DNA of 64,000 nucleotides from Candidatus Omnitrophota bacterium (GCA_003485765.1 DNHS01000051.1:62001-126000), one strand, 5' to 3'; shown: positions 16,363 to 24,772, counted from the stretch's first letter. Notes: generated by a model not told the origin, from the letters alone. Made by a program: numbers and translations.

Positions 16363-17487
16363 CTAAGATAAACTAAGGGTCGAATAGCAGTTAGCTAAGA
16401 GATTATCGGCCGAACCAATAGGAAAATCATCAGTGAAAGAGTAGTCAATTCTATTCTTTAGTCCTCTTACAGGCAGCTCGTTGAGAAAACCTAAGGCAGA
16501 TAACTTTTTGAAGTATTTAGCCGTAACATTATAATTCTTAAAACGACTTCCTTCTGTGGCGACTGCCGTTACTTGGTTACGGGTAAATGTTCTGTTCTGA
16601 AATAGCTCCCTCTTATGCTCCCGGAGAAAAACAATGAATTCAACAAGATCCCTTGTTAACGAAGCATCATCTTCGTCAATATGAACGCTTGTTAGAATCT
16701 GCTTTGCCTCGTAAAAATCATCGTGGACTGCCCCTATATACCTTGTCTCGCCATCTGTTTCTACAGTCCGCTGATTCTGATTAAGGAAAGTAATTGAAGA
16801 GATAAGGTTTAGGGTTCTTTCCATTATTCGCGGAGCGTGGTATGGACTTGCACCAAGCTTTATTTGCTCTGCAAAGGGAATACCCACCGCTAAATTATGA
16901 TTTAAATTCTTCTGAAATGTGCGGTGCTTATCTTGCAGACATTTAGTTGCCCGTTCAGAAATAAATCCTTTAACTGTCCTGAGTAACTTCTGCCTGCAAA
17001 GAATACCCTCCCTTGCTTCTTGAGATGTATTAATTCCTGCGACAAAACAGCGAGACCTATTCTCAATACCAAATATTTCTGAATTAACCGTGGTTTCAAT
17101 AAGAGTAGTCGGCCCCTTAAGAACATGTTCCTCATTAGCAGTAGAATAGGTAACTTCGCCCTCGCTAATCAACTCTCTTATATACTGAGCGAATTGAGGG
17201 TCTTCATATTTCTCGTAGATAAACAAAATCTTATCGCTTAAATCGCCTTGCCTAACAAGACTGGCAGGCGTGATACGTGAACGGAAAAGAATATCTTCTG
17301 AAGGGAACAAATCTAAAACTGTTTTGGCAAGATGTGACTTACCCAGCCCTGCCGGCCCGGAAACAAGAACAGAGATTTTGTATCGAGTCTTTCTGACCGT
17401 AGCAGCCAGATACAGCAGCAAAGCTAAGTTTAAATTATCTCCTACTCCTAAAATTTTCAAATCTTCCTTTAATTCCTGAATTTTCAC
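16363..17487 (-). CDS. AAA ATPase, putative element replication protein
   Basis: A protein of 374 residues with Walker A SGPAGLGKSHLAK (about 43-55), a likely Walker B region KILFIYEKYED, and a C-terminal winged-helix-like part (RNQVTAVATEGSRFKNYNVTAKYFKKLSALGFL). The layout resembles the helicase/ATPase half of element-encoded primase-helicase proteins. It is the first minus-strand gene left of the 17661 att core. The tandem GTGACGTTA repeats lie 13 bases upstream of its start codon, so its expression may be tied to them. Confidence 0.65.
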   Translation of the reverse strand: MKIQELKEDLKILGVGDNLNLALLLYLAATVRKTRYKISVLVSGPAGLGKSHLAKTVLDLFPSEDILFRSRITPASLVRQGDLSDKILFIYEKYEDPQFAQYIRELISEGEVTYSTANEEHVLKGPTTLIETTVNSEIFGIENRSRCFVAGINTSQEAREGILCRQKLLRTVKGFISERATKCLQDKHRTFQKNLNHNLAVGIPFAEQIKLGASPYHAPRIMERTLNLISSITFLNQNQRTVETDGETRYIGAVHDDFYEAKQILTSVHIDEDDASLTRDLVEFIVFLREHKRELFQNRTFTRNQVTAVATEGSRFKNYNVTAKYFKKLSALGFLNELPVRGLKNRIDYSFTDDFPIGSADNLLANCYSTLSLS

Positions 17488-17499
17488 AACTACCTCCTT

Positions 17500-17521
17500 G
17501 TGACGTTAAGGTGACGTTAAG
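17500..17521. repeat. Tandem 11-bp repeat near att (left element)
   Basis: GTGACGTTAAG occurs twice head to tail. The same pair recurs at 17743-17764 and 28078-28099, always 60 to 160 bases from an att core. They are candidates for integrase or excisionase arm sites. Confidence 0.7.
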
Positions 17522-17623
17522 AACTATAATTCTACAAAAGCATCCAAACATACGCAAAGACATCTAACACAATAAAAAAGGCGTAACTACCTTAAAAATC
17601 AGGTGATTACGCCTAATTACTAA

Positions 17624-17652
17624 TAAAAATAGAGGGTTATACAAACCCTCTA
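17624..17652 (-). terminator. Rho-independent terminator next to att core
   Basis: On the minus strand TAGAGGGTT pairs with AACCCTCTA, followed by a T-run (ATTTTTATTA). The counterpart at 28201-28228 follows tRNA-Phe, so this is probably the tRNA-Phe terminator region carried by a previously integrated element. Confidence 0.75.
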
Positions 17653-17660
17653 TAAACAAA

Positions 17661-17680
17661 TGGTGCCGAGGAGAAGAATC
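17661..17680. other. Attachment site core, distal (att, tRNA-Phe 3' end copy)
   Basis: TGGTGCCGAGGAGAAGAATC is identical to the 3' end of tRNA-Phe at 28238-28257. The bases to its left (about 150) also resemble those left of 28238, including the terminator and GTGACGTTA pair. Confidence 0.88.
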
Positions 17681-17742
17681 ATTTCTTTCCCTCGTATAAG
17701 TCCTTATTATATAATATGTTCTCAATATTACAAGTATTTTTT

Positions 17743-17764
17743 GTGACGTTAGCGAGACGTTAAT
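17743..17764. repeat. Tandem 11-bp repeat near att (right element, distal end)
   Basis: GTGACGTTAGC followed by GAGACGTTAAT, 62 bases right of the att core. Same family as 17500-17521 and 28078-28099. Confidence 0.65.
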
Positions 17765-17814
17765 ATAAAAAATATAGTTTTATGGATATTAGTACATATG
17801 ATATAATTTAAGCT

Positions 17815-18150
17815 ATGGATAAAGATAATCAAAAAAACAACCGCCTATCCTATACCATATTTACTGCTATATTAGGGGGGATTATTTTTCTTGTTTTTAA
17901 TAACTACTGGTACCAAGATCACTCTTCTTATATTATTAAAGGAAATAGAATAACAGGTAGTACTTATGTCTTTTCATTTAGTAATCCTGAGATAGGCTGG
18001 GTGCCTTTGAAAAAAGGATTAGACCAAAATCAAATGGGGATTTTTTACGGTTTATCTAATAGATCTAAAGAAGAACGCAAACTTTTTGAAGACCTATTAC
18101 AGAAATTAAATGATCTAGATAAAAAACTCGAAGAAAAACAAGAAAAATAA
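17815..18150 (+). CDS. Small single-pass membrane protein, unknown
   Basis: A protein of 111 residues with one membrane helix (about 12-29, YTIFTAILGGIIFLVF) and a C-terminal coiled coil (RSKEERKLFEDLLQKLNDLDKKLEEKQ). A perfect TATAAT ends only 7 bases before the ATG and there is no Shine-Dalgarno sequence, so the transcript may be leaderless. It is the only plus-strand gene of the element and lies between the att core and the integrase. I do not recognise the family. Confidence 0.6.
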   Translation: MDKDNQKNNRLSYTIFTAILGGIIFLVFNNYWYQDHSSYIIKGNRITGSTYVFSFSNPEIGWVPLKKGLDQNQMGIFYGLSNRSKEERKLFEDLLQKLNDLDKKLEEKQEK

Positions 18151-18166
18151 ACTGCTCAAATTTTCT

Positions 18167-19234
18167 TTAGCTTTTTAGTTTAGGTATAAAACTTGCCTTA
18201 AAATATTCGTCTCTGATAACATCTTCCGGTGGGTTATTGTAGGTCTTCTCCATAACTTGTTTACTGCTCCATCCGCCTATTTCTTGTTTTGTCTTGCTTG
18301 AAAGCCCAGGACGGCTTGCAAAAGTATGTCTTAGATCGTGGATTGTAGCCTTGGCAATGCCTACTTTCTCGCATATCTCTATCATCTTATTCCTCATTTT
18401 ATTCTTATTGAGAATATTACCCTTAGGATCAGAAAAAACATACCTGCCTCTGGCCTGCGCTATTGCCTGCTGTAATACTGATTTTAGCTCTGGGTGTATT
18501 GGTATAATTTTTGGCCTGTCAGTTTTGGTATTTTCTATGGTTATTATGCCTTTAGATAGATCCACAAAACTTTTTTCCATCTTCCTGACTTCATCGCGCC
18601 TAAAACCACATATATATAAAGTCAAATATATAGCATACCAATTAATATCTCTGCTTTCTGCTTTGGCGCCTTCAAGAAATTTCGCAAGCTCTTCATCAGA
18701 AAGACAACGCCTCTTTTGAACCTTTATTATTTTAAGAGATCTAATTTTTGATACTGGATTAATACCTGAGATCTTATTGTGTTCTATCAAGATGGAAAAC
18801 AGATTATATAAAGCCATCCTTTCAGAGTTTACGGTCTTAGTTGCCCTTTTCTTTTCGTTAATACGATAATCCATAAATTCTTTAATGTGTTCTGACTGTA
18901 TTTCATCAAAGTATTTCAAGTTGGAGCGCTTTACACTAAGAAACTCCTTAAAATTCTTCATATATCCGTTGTACCTAATATATGAGGTATCATCAATGCT
19001 TCCCTTCTTGGTCCTTAACCAAAAATCTATGCCTTGTTCAAAAGTAACTCTATAAGTAGGTTTATCTGTCATTGAACTAAATATCTGTTCCGGCATTTTT
19101 AAAAGCTTTAATCTGGCTTCTTTTTCAGTAAGAGACTTAATCTCTATTCTCTTGCCAGAAAAATTAGTTATTTTAAAACAATACCAGGATCCACGCCGGT
19201 ATATTTTTTTAGGAACTCTAAAGCGTTTTCTCAT
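18167..19234 (-). CDS. int: Tyrosine recombinase (integrase)
   Basis: A protein of 355 residues. An N-terminal arm-binding-like region (1-60) and SAM-like core-binding domain (about 62-160) precede the catalytic domain. Catalytic residues are visible: R212 in CGFRRDEV, H299 and R302 in HDLRHTF, W322 (in place of His) in IGGWSS, and nucleophile Y332 in MEKTY. It lies 500 bases from the att core and overlaps the excisionase-like gene by 4 bases. It is the best candidate for insertion into tRNA-Phe. No IntI-type extra helix is apparent, so it is not obviously an integron integrase. Confidence 0.93.
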   Translation of the reverse strand: MRKRFRVPKKIYRRGSWYCFKITNFSGKRIEIKSLTEKEARLKLLKMPEQIFSSMTDKPTYRVTFEQGIDFWLRTKKGSIDDTSYIRYNGYMKNFKEFLSVKRSNLKYFDEIQSEHIKEFMDYRINEKKRATKTVNSERMALYNLFSILIEHNKISGINPVSKIRSLKIIKVQKRRCLSDEELAKFLEGAKAESRDINWYAIYLTLYICGFRRDEVRKMEKSFVDLSKGIITIENTKTDRPKIIPIHPELKSVLQQAIAQARGRYVFSDPKGNILNKNKMRNKMIEICEKVGIAKATIHDLRHTFASRPGLSSKTKQEIGGWSSKQVMEKTYNNPPEDVIRDEYFKASFIPKLKS

Positions 19235-19410
19235 ACTAATGCAACTTTTACTGTATTAATCTCCCATCTTTCCAGGTCTTCTTCTCTAAAACGATTTAAA
19301 CCGCCTATTTTAATATAAGGAATAAAATCCTTAGATGTCCATTGATAAAGAGTACTCCTTTTGATGTTATATCTTTCACAAACTTCCTCAGGCGTTAATA
19401 ACTTTCCCAT
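19231..19410 (-). CDS. Excisionase-like HTH_17 protein
   Basis: About 59 residues from the ATG at 19410, chosen because GGGGGTGAT lies just upstream. The sequence LLTPEEVCERYNIKRSTLYQW, then IPYIKIGGLNRFREEDLERWE, is the classic MerR-like winged helix of Xis and AlpA proteins. It overlaps int by 4 bases, so the two are co-translated. It probably bends DNA to direct excision or controls int expression. Confidence 0.85.
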   Translation of the reverse strand: MGKLLTPEEVCERYNIKRSTLYQWTSKDFIPYIKIGGLNRFREEDLERWEINTVKVALV

Positions 19411-19463
19411 GGCTATCACCCCCTCTCTGTTACAAAAACAAGTCCTTATTTAACAGTTAAATA

Positions 19464-20111
19464 TTACCGCTTTTCCCCTTGCAAATTACAAGAGTGTTTT
19501 TGTAACACTCTTTTTACCTGGATATAGCTGATCCTGTCTTTCTTAGAGATATCCTTATTGTATTCGCGCGCTATCTTCCTCAGACCAAGGTCTTTATGCT
19601 TAGCAATGGACTTTAACCTTTTTATATCAATCTCTTTTTTAGGCCGACCACCTTTGTATTCGCCTTTTTCTTTTTTTTGTTTAATACCTTCCCGAACCCT
19701 AATCCCAAGCATCTTGCTAAAGTTATTAGCCATATAAGCGAAGATCATCATAATGATCTGCCACATGTCATTATTGCTATCTATACCTTCCTTTATACTA
19801 ACGAATCTACATTTATGCTCTTCTACGACTTTATGAAGATCTGAAACTATCTTGGTAGGCGTTTCTCTTGAAAATCTATCAAGCATGTAAACTACAAGTA
19901 TATTAAATTCTCTCAGTCTGATTCTTTCCAATGCTTCTTCAAAGACCTTTCTCCTCGTACCTTTATAAGCGCTCTCGTATTCCTGGAATATTTCATAAGG
20001 CCAGCTTTGGGATTCGCAATACTTCTTACAGGTATTAATTTGATTCTCTACATCCTGTTTTGATTCATCAGTACTGCACCGCGCATAAATTATAGCCCTT
20101 ATTTTTTCCAT
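19464..20111 (-). CDS. Small serine recombinase (resolvase/invertase family)
   Basis: About 215 residues from the ATG at 20111 (GAGGTATTT just upstream); the longer frame to 20189 lacks a ribosome site. The catalytic Ser is S13 in IIYARCSTDE; the DRFSR arginines follow in VVYMLDRFSRETP. A basic GGRPKKEI linker and helix-turn-helix (LGLRKIAREYN) form the C-terminus. It could resolve multimers, invert DNA, or act as a second integration system. The repeat-rich DNA just upstream (20205-20480) is a candidate target. Confidence 0.88.
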   Translation of the reverse strand: MEKIRAIIYARCSTDESKQDVENQINTCKKYCESQSWPYEIFQEYESAYKGTRRKVFEEALERIRLREFNILVVYMLDRFSRETPTKIVSDLHKVVEEHKCRFVSIKEGIDSNNDMWQIIMMIFAYMANNFSKMLGIRVREGIKQKKEKGEYKGGRPKKEIDIKRLKSIAKHKDLGLRKIAREYNKDISKKDRISYIQVKRVLQKHSCNLQGEKR

Positions 20112-20204
20112 AAATACCTCTTTATTTTTCCACACATGCTTATAAAATTTACCACAACTATAAATAATGTTTTCCATACACATCCACATGGAAATTTGTG
20201 GTAA

Positions 20205-20480
20205 TTTCCAGGTAACCTCAGGTAAATATCGTTTCCTAGGAAAATACCCCAGGACCAGCGTCGGGAAGAATTAGGCTTTTTCCTATAGGACTTTGTGGAG
20301 ACTTTCCAGGTAAAAGACAGGAGTTTAGCCGGCCACCAGGAAATTACCTCAGGACCAGCGTCGGATATAAAAGGTCTGATTTTACCTGGAAAACAAGGTC
20401 CTAGTCTTATAGGACCGAGGGAGCGGAAAAAGTCCGCTAAAGTCCGCAAAAGTCCGAGCGTACAAGTCCGTAAAAATAAC
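20205..20480. repeat. Non-coding repeat-rich stretch, origin- or res-like
   Basis: ACCYCAGGACCAGCGTCGG occurs at 20246-20264 and 20346-20364, exactly 100 bases apart. AAGTCCG occurs four times at 20430, 20440, 20450 and 20464. TTTCCAGGTAAAA (20303-20315) and TTTTACCTGGAAA (20380-20392) are perfect inverted repeats. No convincing gene covers this stretch. It lies between the serine recombinase and the zinc-ribbon gene. Confidence 0.65.
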
Positions 20481-20487
20481 CGTGTTT

Positions 20488-20850
20488 TTAACGTATTGAA
20501 TTCCATGGCAACCTATCAGTTTGACCTGGATCACCTGGATTATTTCCAGGACCGCTTCCATGGCCTTTTAAGGACTTTCTCAGGAAAATAAAGGTCACTA
20601 TTGTTAAAATCCCAAGGTATATAGTACCTAATACTTTCCGGCCAGAGGATCCTTCTTTCTTTTCCTCAGGTACTTTCTGGATTCCCAATAGCTTCCTAGT
20701 TCTTATTGTGCCATCTCTTAGATTTACTGCCTTGCAATATGGACAATGGAAAAGAGACTGCTTGCCTTCCCTGGCATTTTGTGGTGCCGGCTTAGGTAAA
20801 CGTGTTGTTTCCTCGCCACATGCTTTACAAATTAATTTTATTTCTTCCAT
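20488..20850 (-). CDS. Zinc-ribbon membrane protein, unknown
   Basis: A protein of 120 residues with two CxxC knuckles (CKAC at 8-11 and CPYC at 36-39), a basic linker and one membrane helix (about 73-91, LGTIYLGILTIVTFIFL), then a Gly/Pro-rich tail. It overlaps the upstream gene by 13 bases. A membrane-anchored zinc ribbon of this type is not a family I can name. The C-terminal 15 codons run into the repeat-rich stretch. Confidence 0.55.
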   Translation of the reverse strand: MEEIKLICKACGEETTRLPKPAPQNAREGKQSLFHCPYCKAVNLRDGTIRTRKLLGIQKVPEEKKEGSSGRKVLGTIYLGILTIVTFIFLRKSLKGHGSGPGNNPGDPGQTDRLPWNSIR

Positions 20851-21749
20851 CGGACTGTCTCCTCTTTATTATTACCAGAATTTATCCAGGACTTTCTAAG
20901 CCAATCCGGCGGATTAGCCTTTAATTCATTAAGATGATTCTTTGAAACGTAGTATTCCTTATGAGGATCCTTCTTATACTTGATAAATCCTAACTTAATG
21001 TATTTTTTGATAGTCGTATCCGATAAATTTAAAACAGTTTCCACCCTTTTTATATGGATGTATTCCTCGTTATCATAAACAAGGTTTCTCTGAGAGTTTT
21101 CTCTATTTTTAATACTGCATGGATTGTTCCATATCTTAGTTAAAAACTCCGGCTTTTCTTCCAGGACTTTCTCTATGTCAGATCTTATAAACGACCACCC
21201 TAATAAAGTACTAAACTCAGCTTTAATCTTTTTTTGCCTGATAAACTTATATAAAACAGCTCGCGAAATATTAAGCATTTCTAAAACCTGAGGCGCGCTT
21301 AAACATTCCTTTGGTTTTTCCTGGATCTCTTCCAGAGAGATAGGGATATCTTCCTGTTCTGCTTTCTCAATATTTATTATATCTCCTGGATTTATCTGAG
21401 AATGGCCTGGAATTTGAAGAGGTACGTCAAAGGCTCCCAATTCCTCCATTGCTACCTGAAATAATTTCTTCTTCATCCTGTTTATATAATCAACGAGATA
21501 ACCTTTATCCACCATGCCGTTCTTGAAAACTTCACCTGGATCCGCTTTGTACTTATCAAAATCCAGGTCTTTGCCTATCATGGCCACCATGCACTTACGC
21601 TTATACCATGGTAAGTCTTCATTATTATCCATAAAGAAAGCTACTCTTATAGGAGAGCCGTTATTTAAATAAGAAAGGCTTTGATCGTCAAGTCTGATTA
21701 GAAGTAAATCATGGCTACTATTAGGGCTTTTTAATAACTTGGCTTCCAT
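20838..21749 (-). CDS. Protein with two HTH_17-like segments, unknown
   Basis: A protein of 303 residues. Segments at about 150-195 (LSAPQVLEMLNISRAVLYKFI) and 235-275 (IKRVETVLNLSDTTIKKYIKLGFI) both look like excisionase-type winged helices. The N-terminal 110 residues are a separate alpha/beta region with no recognised motif. It may be a DNA-binding partitioning or replication accessory protein; this is inference from the repeated helix-turn-helix pattern. It overlaps both neighbours, indicating one operon. Confidence 0.6.
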   Translation of the reverse strand: MEAKLLKSPNSSHDLLLIRLDDQSLSYLNNGSPIRVAFFMDNNEDLPWYKRKCMVAMIGKDLDFDKYKADPGEVFKNGMVDKGYLVDYINRMKKKLFQVAMEELGAFDVPLQIPGHSQINPGDIINIEKAEQEDIPISLEEIQEKPKECLSAPQVLEMLNISRAVLYKFIRQKKIKAEFSTLLGWSFIRSDIEKVLEEKPEFLTKIWNNPCSIKNRENSQRNLVYDNEEYIHIKRVETVLNLSDTTIKKYIKLGFIKYKKDPHKEYYVSKNHLNELKANPPDWLRKSWINSGNNKEETVRWKK

Positions 21750-21951
21750 TTTGCCTTTTTTTCTGTAATTTCATTAAGAATCTGCCGACTTCAAAAAGCA
21801 TACACTCTGCAAGCACACCGAAATGATAGAAACGGTTCGCCTCTTGATTTCTTTTGATTGTCCATATCTTCCACTGTCTTGCCTTCCATCCTTTAAAAAC
21901 TCCTAAGCCTACTAACCAGTTTTGAGATTTCCATATTGAAATTAAGCGCAT
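21721..21951 (-). CDS. Small basic protein, unknown
   Basis: A 76-residue protein rich in Trp, Lys and Arg (ISIWKSQNWLVGLG, WKARQWKIWTIKR). A clear AAGGTGG lies 5 bases before the ATG and the 3' end overlaps the next gene by 29 bases, which supports translation. No family recognised. Confidence 0.5.
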   Translation of the reverse strand: MRLISIWKSQNWLVGLGVFKGWKARQWKIWTIKRNQEANRFYHFGVLAECMLFEVGRFLMKLQKKRQNGSQVIKKP

Positions 21952-21960
21952 ATCCCACCT

Positions 21961-22176
21961 TTATTTAGTATTTCCCTCTTTCGGCCTACATCCGAGGCGG
22001 TAAACATACAAAGGACATTCTAAGCTATCGCAATTTCTAACCAAGGAATAATGATTACCTGCACACTCCAGGCACTTATGCCTGATTGCTCTAATAGGCG
22101 GTAATCTTTTAGTGCCTTTTTGACTATCCTTTTCCTTTAACATTATATTTTTCATAGAGTTATATTTTTTGAGCAT
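21961..22176 (-). CDS. Small cysteine-rich protein, probable zinc binder
   Basis: A 71-residue protein with four clustered cysteines and a histidine (HKCLECAGNHYSLVRNC, then LECPLYVYRLGCRP), a pattern seen in many short phage and element proteins. Its ribosome site falls inside the last of seven 10-bp tandem repeats (22181-22250), so binding to those repeats could control its translation or transcription. Confidence 0.65.
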   Translation of the reverse strand: MLKKYNSMKNIMLKEKDSQKGTKRLPPIRAIRHKCLECAGNHYSLVRNCDSLECPLYVYRLGCRPKEGNTK

Positions 22177-22180
22177 GCTT

Positions 22181-22250
22181 CATTCCTTATCATTACATAT
22201 CATTGCTTGTCATTCGTTGTCATTCGTTACTATTCCTTGACATTCCTTAA
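22181..22250. repeat. Seven tandem 10-bp repeats
   Basis: Seven consecutive decamers related to CATTCSTTRW: CATTCCTTAT, CATTACATAT, CATTGCTTGT, CATTCGTTGT, CATTCGTTAC, TATTCCTTGA, CATTCCTTAA. The one-helical-turn period suggests cooperative protein binding. Confidence 0.75.
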
Positions 22251-22312
22251 CGAATACAAACTTGGCTCTAAGTAAATTTTTATCAACGCGTCTGCCATAC
22301 CCCCTAAAAAGT

Positions 22313-22526
22313 GGGTTACTCGGTTACCTATCTATGCAATGCCTTGAAAAACATAAGCTTACATGGTAACCCAAGCTTAATTTCTCGGTTACTTCTCGGT
22401 TACCTATTTGCTTTTTCGGTTACCAGTAACCGAAAGGTAACCCAGTTTTTATAACTCGGTTACCTATTTATCCTATTGTAAATAATATGGTTATAGTTTT
22501 TGGTAACCCAGTAACCGAGGTAACCG
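22313..22526. repeat. Iteron cluster of GGTTACC motifs, candidate replication origin
   Basis: About twelve copies of (C)GGTTAC(C) or its complement within 214 bases, in both orientations (for example 22321, 22365, 22386, 22397, 22417, 22436, 22457, 22502, 22519). A TAAGCTT/AAGCTTA inverted repeat lies inside. It follows directly on the stop of the replication ATPase gene. Confidence 0.75.
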
Positions 22527-22541
22527 AGACAGAGGGAGAAA

Positions 22542-24215
22542 TCAATCACAGTTTTCCAGCCTTTTTTCGATTTCTTCCAAATGTATCCGGAACCCTTTTA
22601 TATTCTTACCATCAATCTTTCTTTGCTCTGCACGGCCTTTGACAAGACCGGCATATCTTAAAGCTTTTCCAAGCCATCTGCCTTTATTTTGCTTCTTCTC
22701 ATCATTTAACCAAGCAAAGTCTTCTTCGCCGGATCCCTTAAAAATCTCTAATAATTCATTAATGGTCCAAAAATCATCCATCTTAGGATATTCCCTTTCT
22801 GAGAAAACTTCCTTAAGCACCATAAGAACCTTTGGAGTAATTGTGTCTTCTCTGCGCGCTTCTTTTTTAAGCTTTTGGATCTCAAGAGCGTGATTTCTTA
22901 TTTCGTCATATAGGTTAAATTTTGAATCGCTATCATTATCTATAACCTTGGCAATCGTAAGAATAGGTTTGCTTAATTCCCATTCCCTGCCTAATATTTC
23001 TTCATCTTTTATTGTTTGATAAAATACCTTTACCTGGAGAGAATAAGTAAGCATTATATGGTAGAGCTTATCGCGGATATCTTGAAAACTTTTATCATTA
23101 TTGTTTAACTCACGGTTTTTAATCTCCTTGTTGCCGGTTTTTAACATTATAATAGGGATACACCTTGAACTTAATGAAGACTCAAATCCCTTTATTGAAG
23201 CAAACATCTTAGGAGAATATGCCTCAAATTGTTTAGGTAGCCATTGACTATATTCATTAACTTGTTCGCATTTACCGCAAAATGATCCTTTTTTATATCC
23301 AGCGTTATACATGGCTATTAAAGCTTGACTATCTTGATCATCAGAACGCCTTAATCTTTCTATTTCATCAACACAGCAAGTGGAATGATTATTATGAACC
23401 GCTCTGATTATATAAGCAGGAGATGAATTGAATGTCAACTCACCATTGAAAGATAACCAGGCTGTAAACATTAAGGTTTTAGTCTTGCCGGATTCCATAT
23501 CTCCATTAAGGTGAACATAGGGGAAGGTATCAAAAATTCTCTGGAAGTACGTAGCAATAATCCAAAGGGTTTTATATTTAGTCCAAGTGTCATTACCTAA
23601 ATCAATATAACTTTTACTAAGCTTATAAATATCGGTAAAAACATCTGATATTTTTATGTTTTCCTTACCATTAGTAAATAACTCAATACTCTTATCTGAC
23701 CATCTTTTATTTAAACAAGGGCTCCTTTCTGAATAAAGATTCATCTTTAATAATTCCTCATCTGAAAGACGAATTTTTTGTTTTTCAGAAGTTATTATAT
23801 AATTAATAGATTTTACTTTATTATCTACACAGATATTAACTGGAATAGTGACGTAAGCTGTGTCATCGATAAAATCTTGCGCCGGAGTAATAATTGATAG
23901 GTGTGGAGCGTAATTAATAACTGGGGTTTCGTCTTTATCGATACCCATTTCCATGGCATATCTTTTTACTGTCTTTAAGGCATCTTTTTGATTAACTATG
24001 CCGACTTCGCTTAAACGTTTTATACACAATACTCTGTCTTGCTCTGCTAATAAAGGAATAGAGCGTATAATTAAATCTCTTTTTTCTGCCTGGACCGGCA
24101 ATTCCAGAGTCTCCCATTCCTTTATTAGATTATGTACTTCTTCTATTATTTTTTTCTTCTTTTCATCTTCCTTAAGTCTTGTAGTTAAATCTTTTTCTTC
24201 ATCTACTCTATTCAT
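22542..24215 (-). CDS. Element replication ATPase (primase-helicase-like)
   Basis: A protein of 557 residues. The N-terminus (1-170) is helical and unrecognised. A P-loop lies in VHLNGDMESGKTKTLMF (about 238-254), followed by a Walker B-like CCVDEIERL and an arginine-bearing SSRCIPIIML. This arrangement is typical of DUF927/DUF3631-type ATPases that accompany or replace primase-helicases in integrative elements. The winged-helix-like C-terminus (WTINELLEIFKGSG) follows. The position beside an iteron cluster supports a role in element replication. The start is set by AAAGGAG before ATG. Confidence 0.75.
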   Translation of the reverse strand: MNRVDEEKDLTTRLKEDEKKKKIIEEVHNLIKEWETLELPVQAEKRDLIIRSIPLLAEQDRVLCIKRLSEVGIVNQKDALKTVKRYAMEMGIDKDETPVINYAPHLSIITPAQDFIDDTAYVTIPVNICVDNKVKSINYIITSEKQKIRLSDEELLKMNLYSERSPCLNKRWSDKSIELFTNGKENIKISDVFTDIYKLSKSYIDLGNDTWTKYKTLWIIATYFQRIFDTFPYVHLNGDMESGKTKTLMFTAWLSFNGELTFNSSPAYIIRAVHNNHSTCCVDEIERLRRSDDQDSQALIAMYNAGYKKGSFCGKCEQVNEYSQWLPKQFEAYSPKMFASIKGFESSLSSRCIPIIMLKTGNKEIKNRELNNNDKSFQDIRDKLYHIMLTYSLQVKVFYQTIKDEEILGREWELSKPILTIAKVIDNDSDSKFNLYDEIRNHALEIQKLKKEARREDTITPKVLMVLKEVFSEREYPKMDDFWTINELLEIFKGSGEEDFAWLNDEKKQNKGRWLGKALRYAGLVKGRAEQRKIDGKNIKGFRIHLEEIEKRLENCD

Positions 24216-24229
24216 CTTTTCATCTCCTT

Positions 24230-24460
24230 TTAAACCATATTAAATATGGCAGATTTTACATCAGTCATTGCGTTTTTCAAGATGGTTATACCAACCAGGC
24301 CGTTATTATAAAATTCTTTCACTAGTTCTTCTCTTTCTCTGATGTCCTCAAAAACAAAAATGGCTCTTCTGCTTTCTCCTTGTATGCGCGTAATTTTCAT
24401 TCCTTTCGCTTTTAAGAAAGCTGAGAGCCAGAGATCCTGAGTAATAAATTCTTTATTCAT
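24230..24460 (-). CDS. DUF5659-like small protein
   Basis: About 76 residues from the ATG at 24460, chosen because GGAGATGAAAAG precedes it; the frame extends to 24484. FITQDLWLSAFLKAKGMKI followed by AIFVFED and REELVKEFYNN matches the short DUF5659 family seen in phages and integrative elements, of unknown activity. The 22-base ribosome-site region upstream is duplicated exactly before the neighbouring ATPase gene, a sign of local duplication. Confidence 0.72.
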   Translation of the reverse strand: MNKEFITQDLWLSAFLKAKGMKITRIQGESRRAIFVFEDIREREELVKEFYNNGLVGITILKNAMTDVKSAIFNMV

Positions 24461-24493
24461 CTTTTCATCTCCTTTTTTATTCAATCCTATCTT

Positions 24494-24697
24494 CTACTTT
24501 ATTCCAATTGCTAAATCCGACTTCTTAATTTTTAATGCCTTGCAAATTTTATCTACTAGTTTTTCGCTTGGCTCCAAACGACCGATCATAATTTTACTAA
24601 GATTTGTTTCGTGTATCCCAACCATTTTAGCCAGTTGCCATTGTTTAATGCTTTTTCTGAACAAAATAGTTTTTAATGCCAAATTATTTATTTGCAT
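24494..24697 (-). CDS. XRE-type helix-turn-helix regulator
   Basis: A 67-residue protein that is essentially one HTH_3 domain: KQWQLAKMVGIHETNLSKIM, then PSEKLVDKICKALKIKKSDLA. It probably represses the element's replication or recombination genes. It lies in the same direction as its neighbours. A perfect 14-bp palindrome at 27933-27946 is one candidate operator, although this is only positional inference. Confidence 0.82.
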   Translation of the reverse strand: MQINNLALKTILFRKSIKQWQLAKMVGIHETNLSKIMIGRLEPSEKLVDKICKALKIKKSDLAIGIK

Positions 24698-24772
24698 ATG
24701 TTCTCCTTAACTTTATTATTGATGTTAATATATTATCATTATTATTAATCATAATCTTTAGAGTAAAAAAAA

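Noticed and set aside
20099..20506. A 135-residue minus-strand frame in the repeat stretch
   Set aside because: It overlaps the start of the serine recombinase and the end of the zinc-ribbon gene, has no ribosome site, and reads through repeats with biased composition.
22181..22526. CRISPR array
   Set aside because: Units are 7 to 10 bases, without spacer-repeat alternation, and no cas genes are present.
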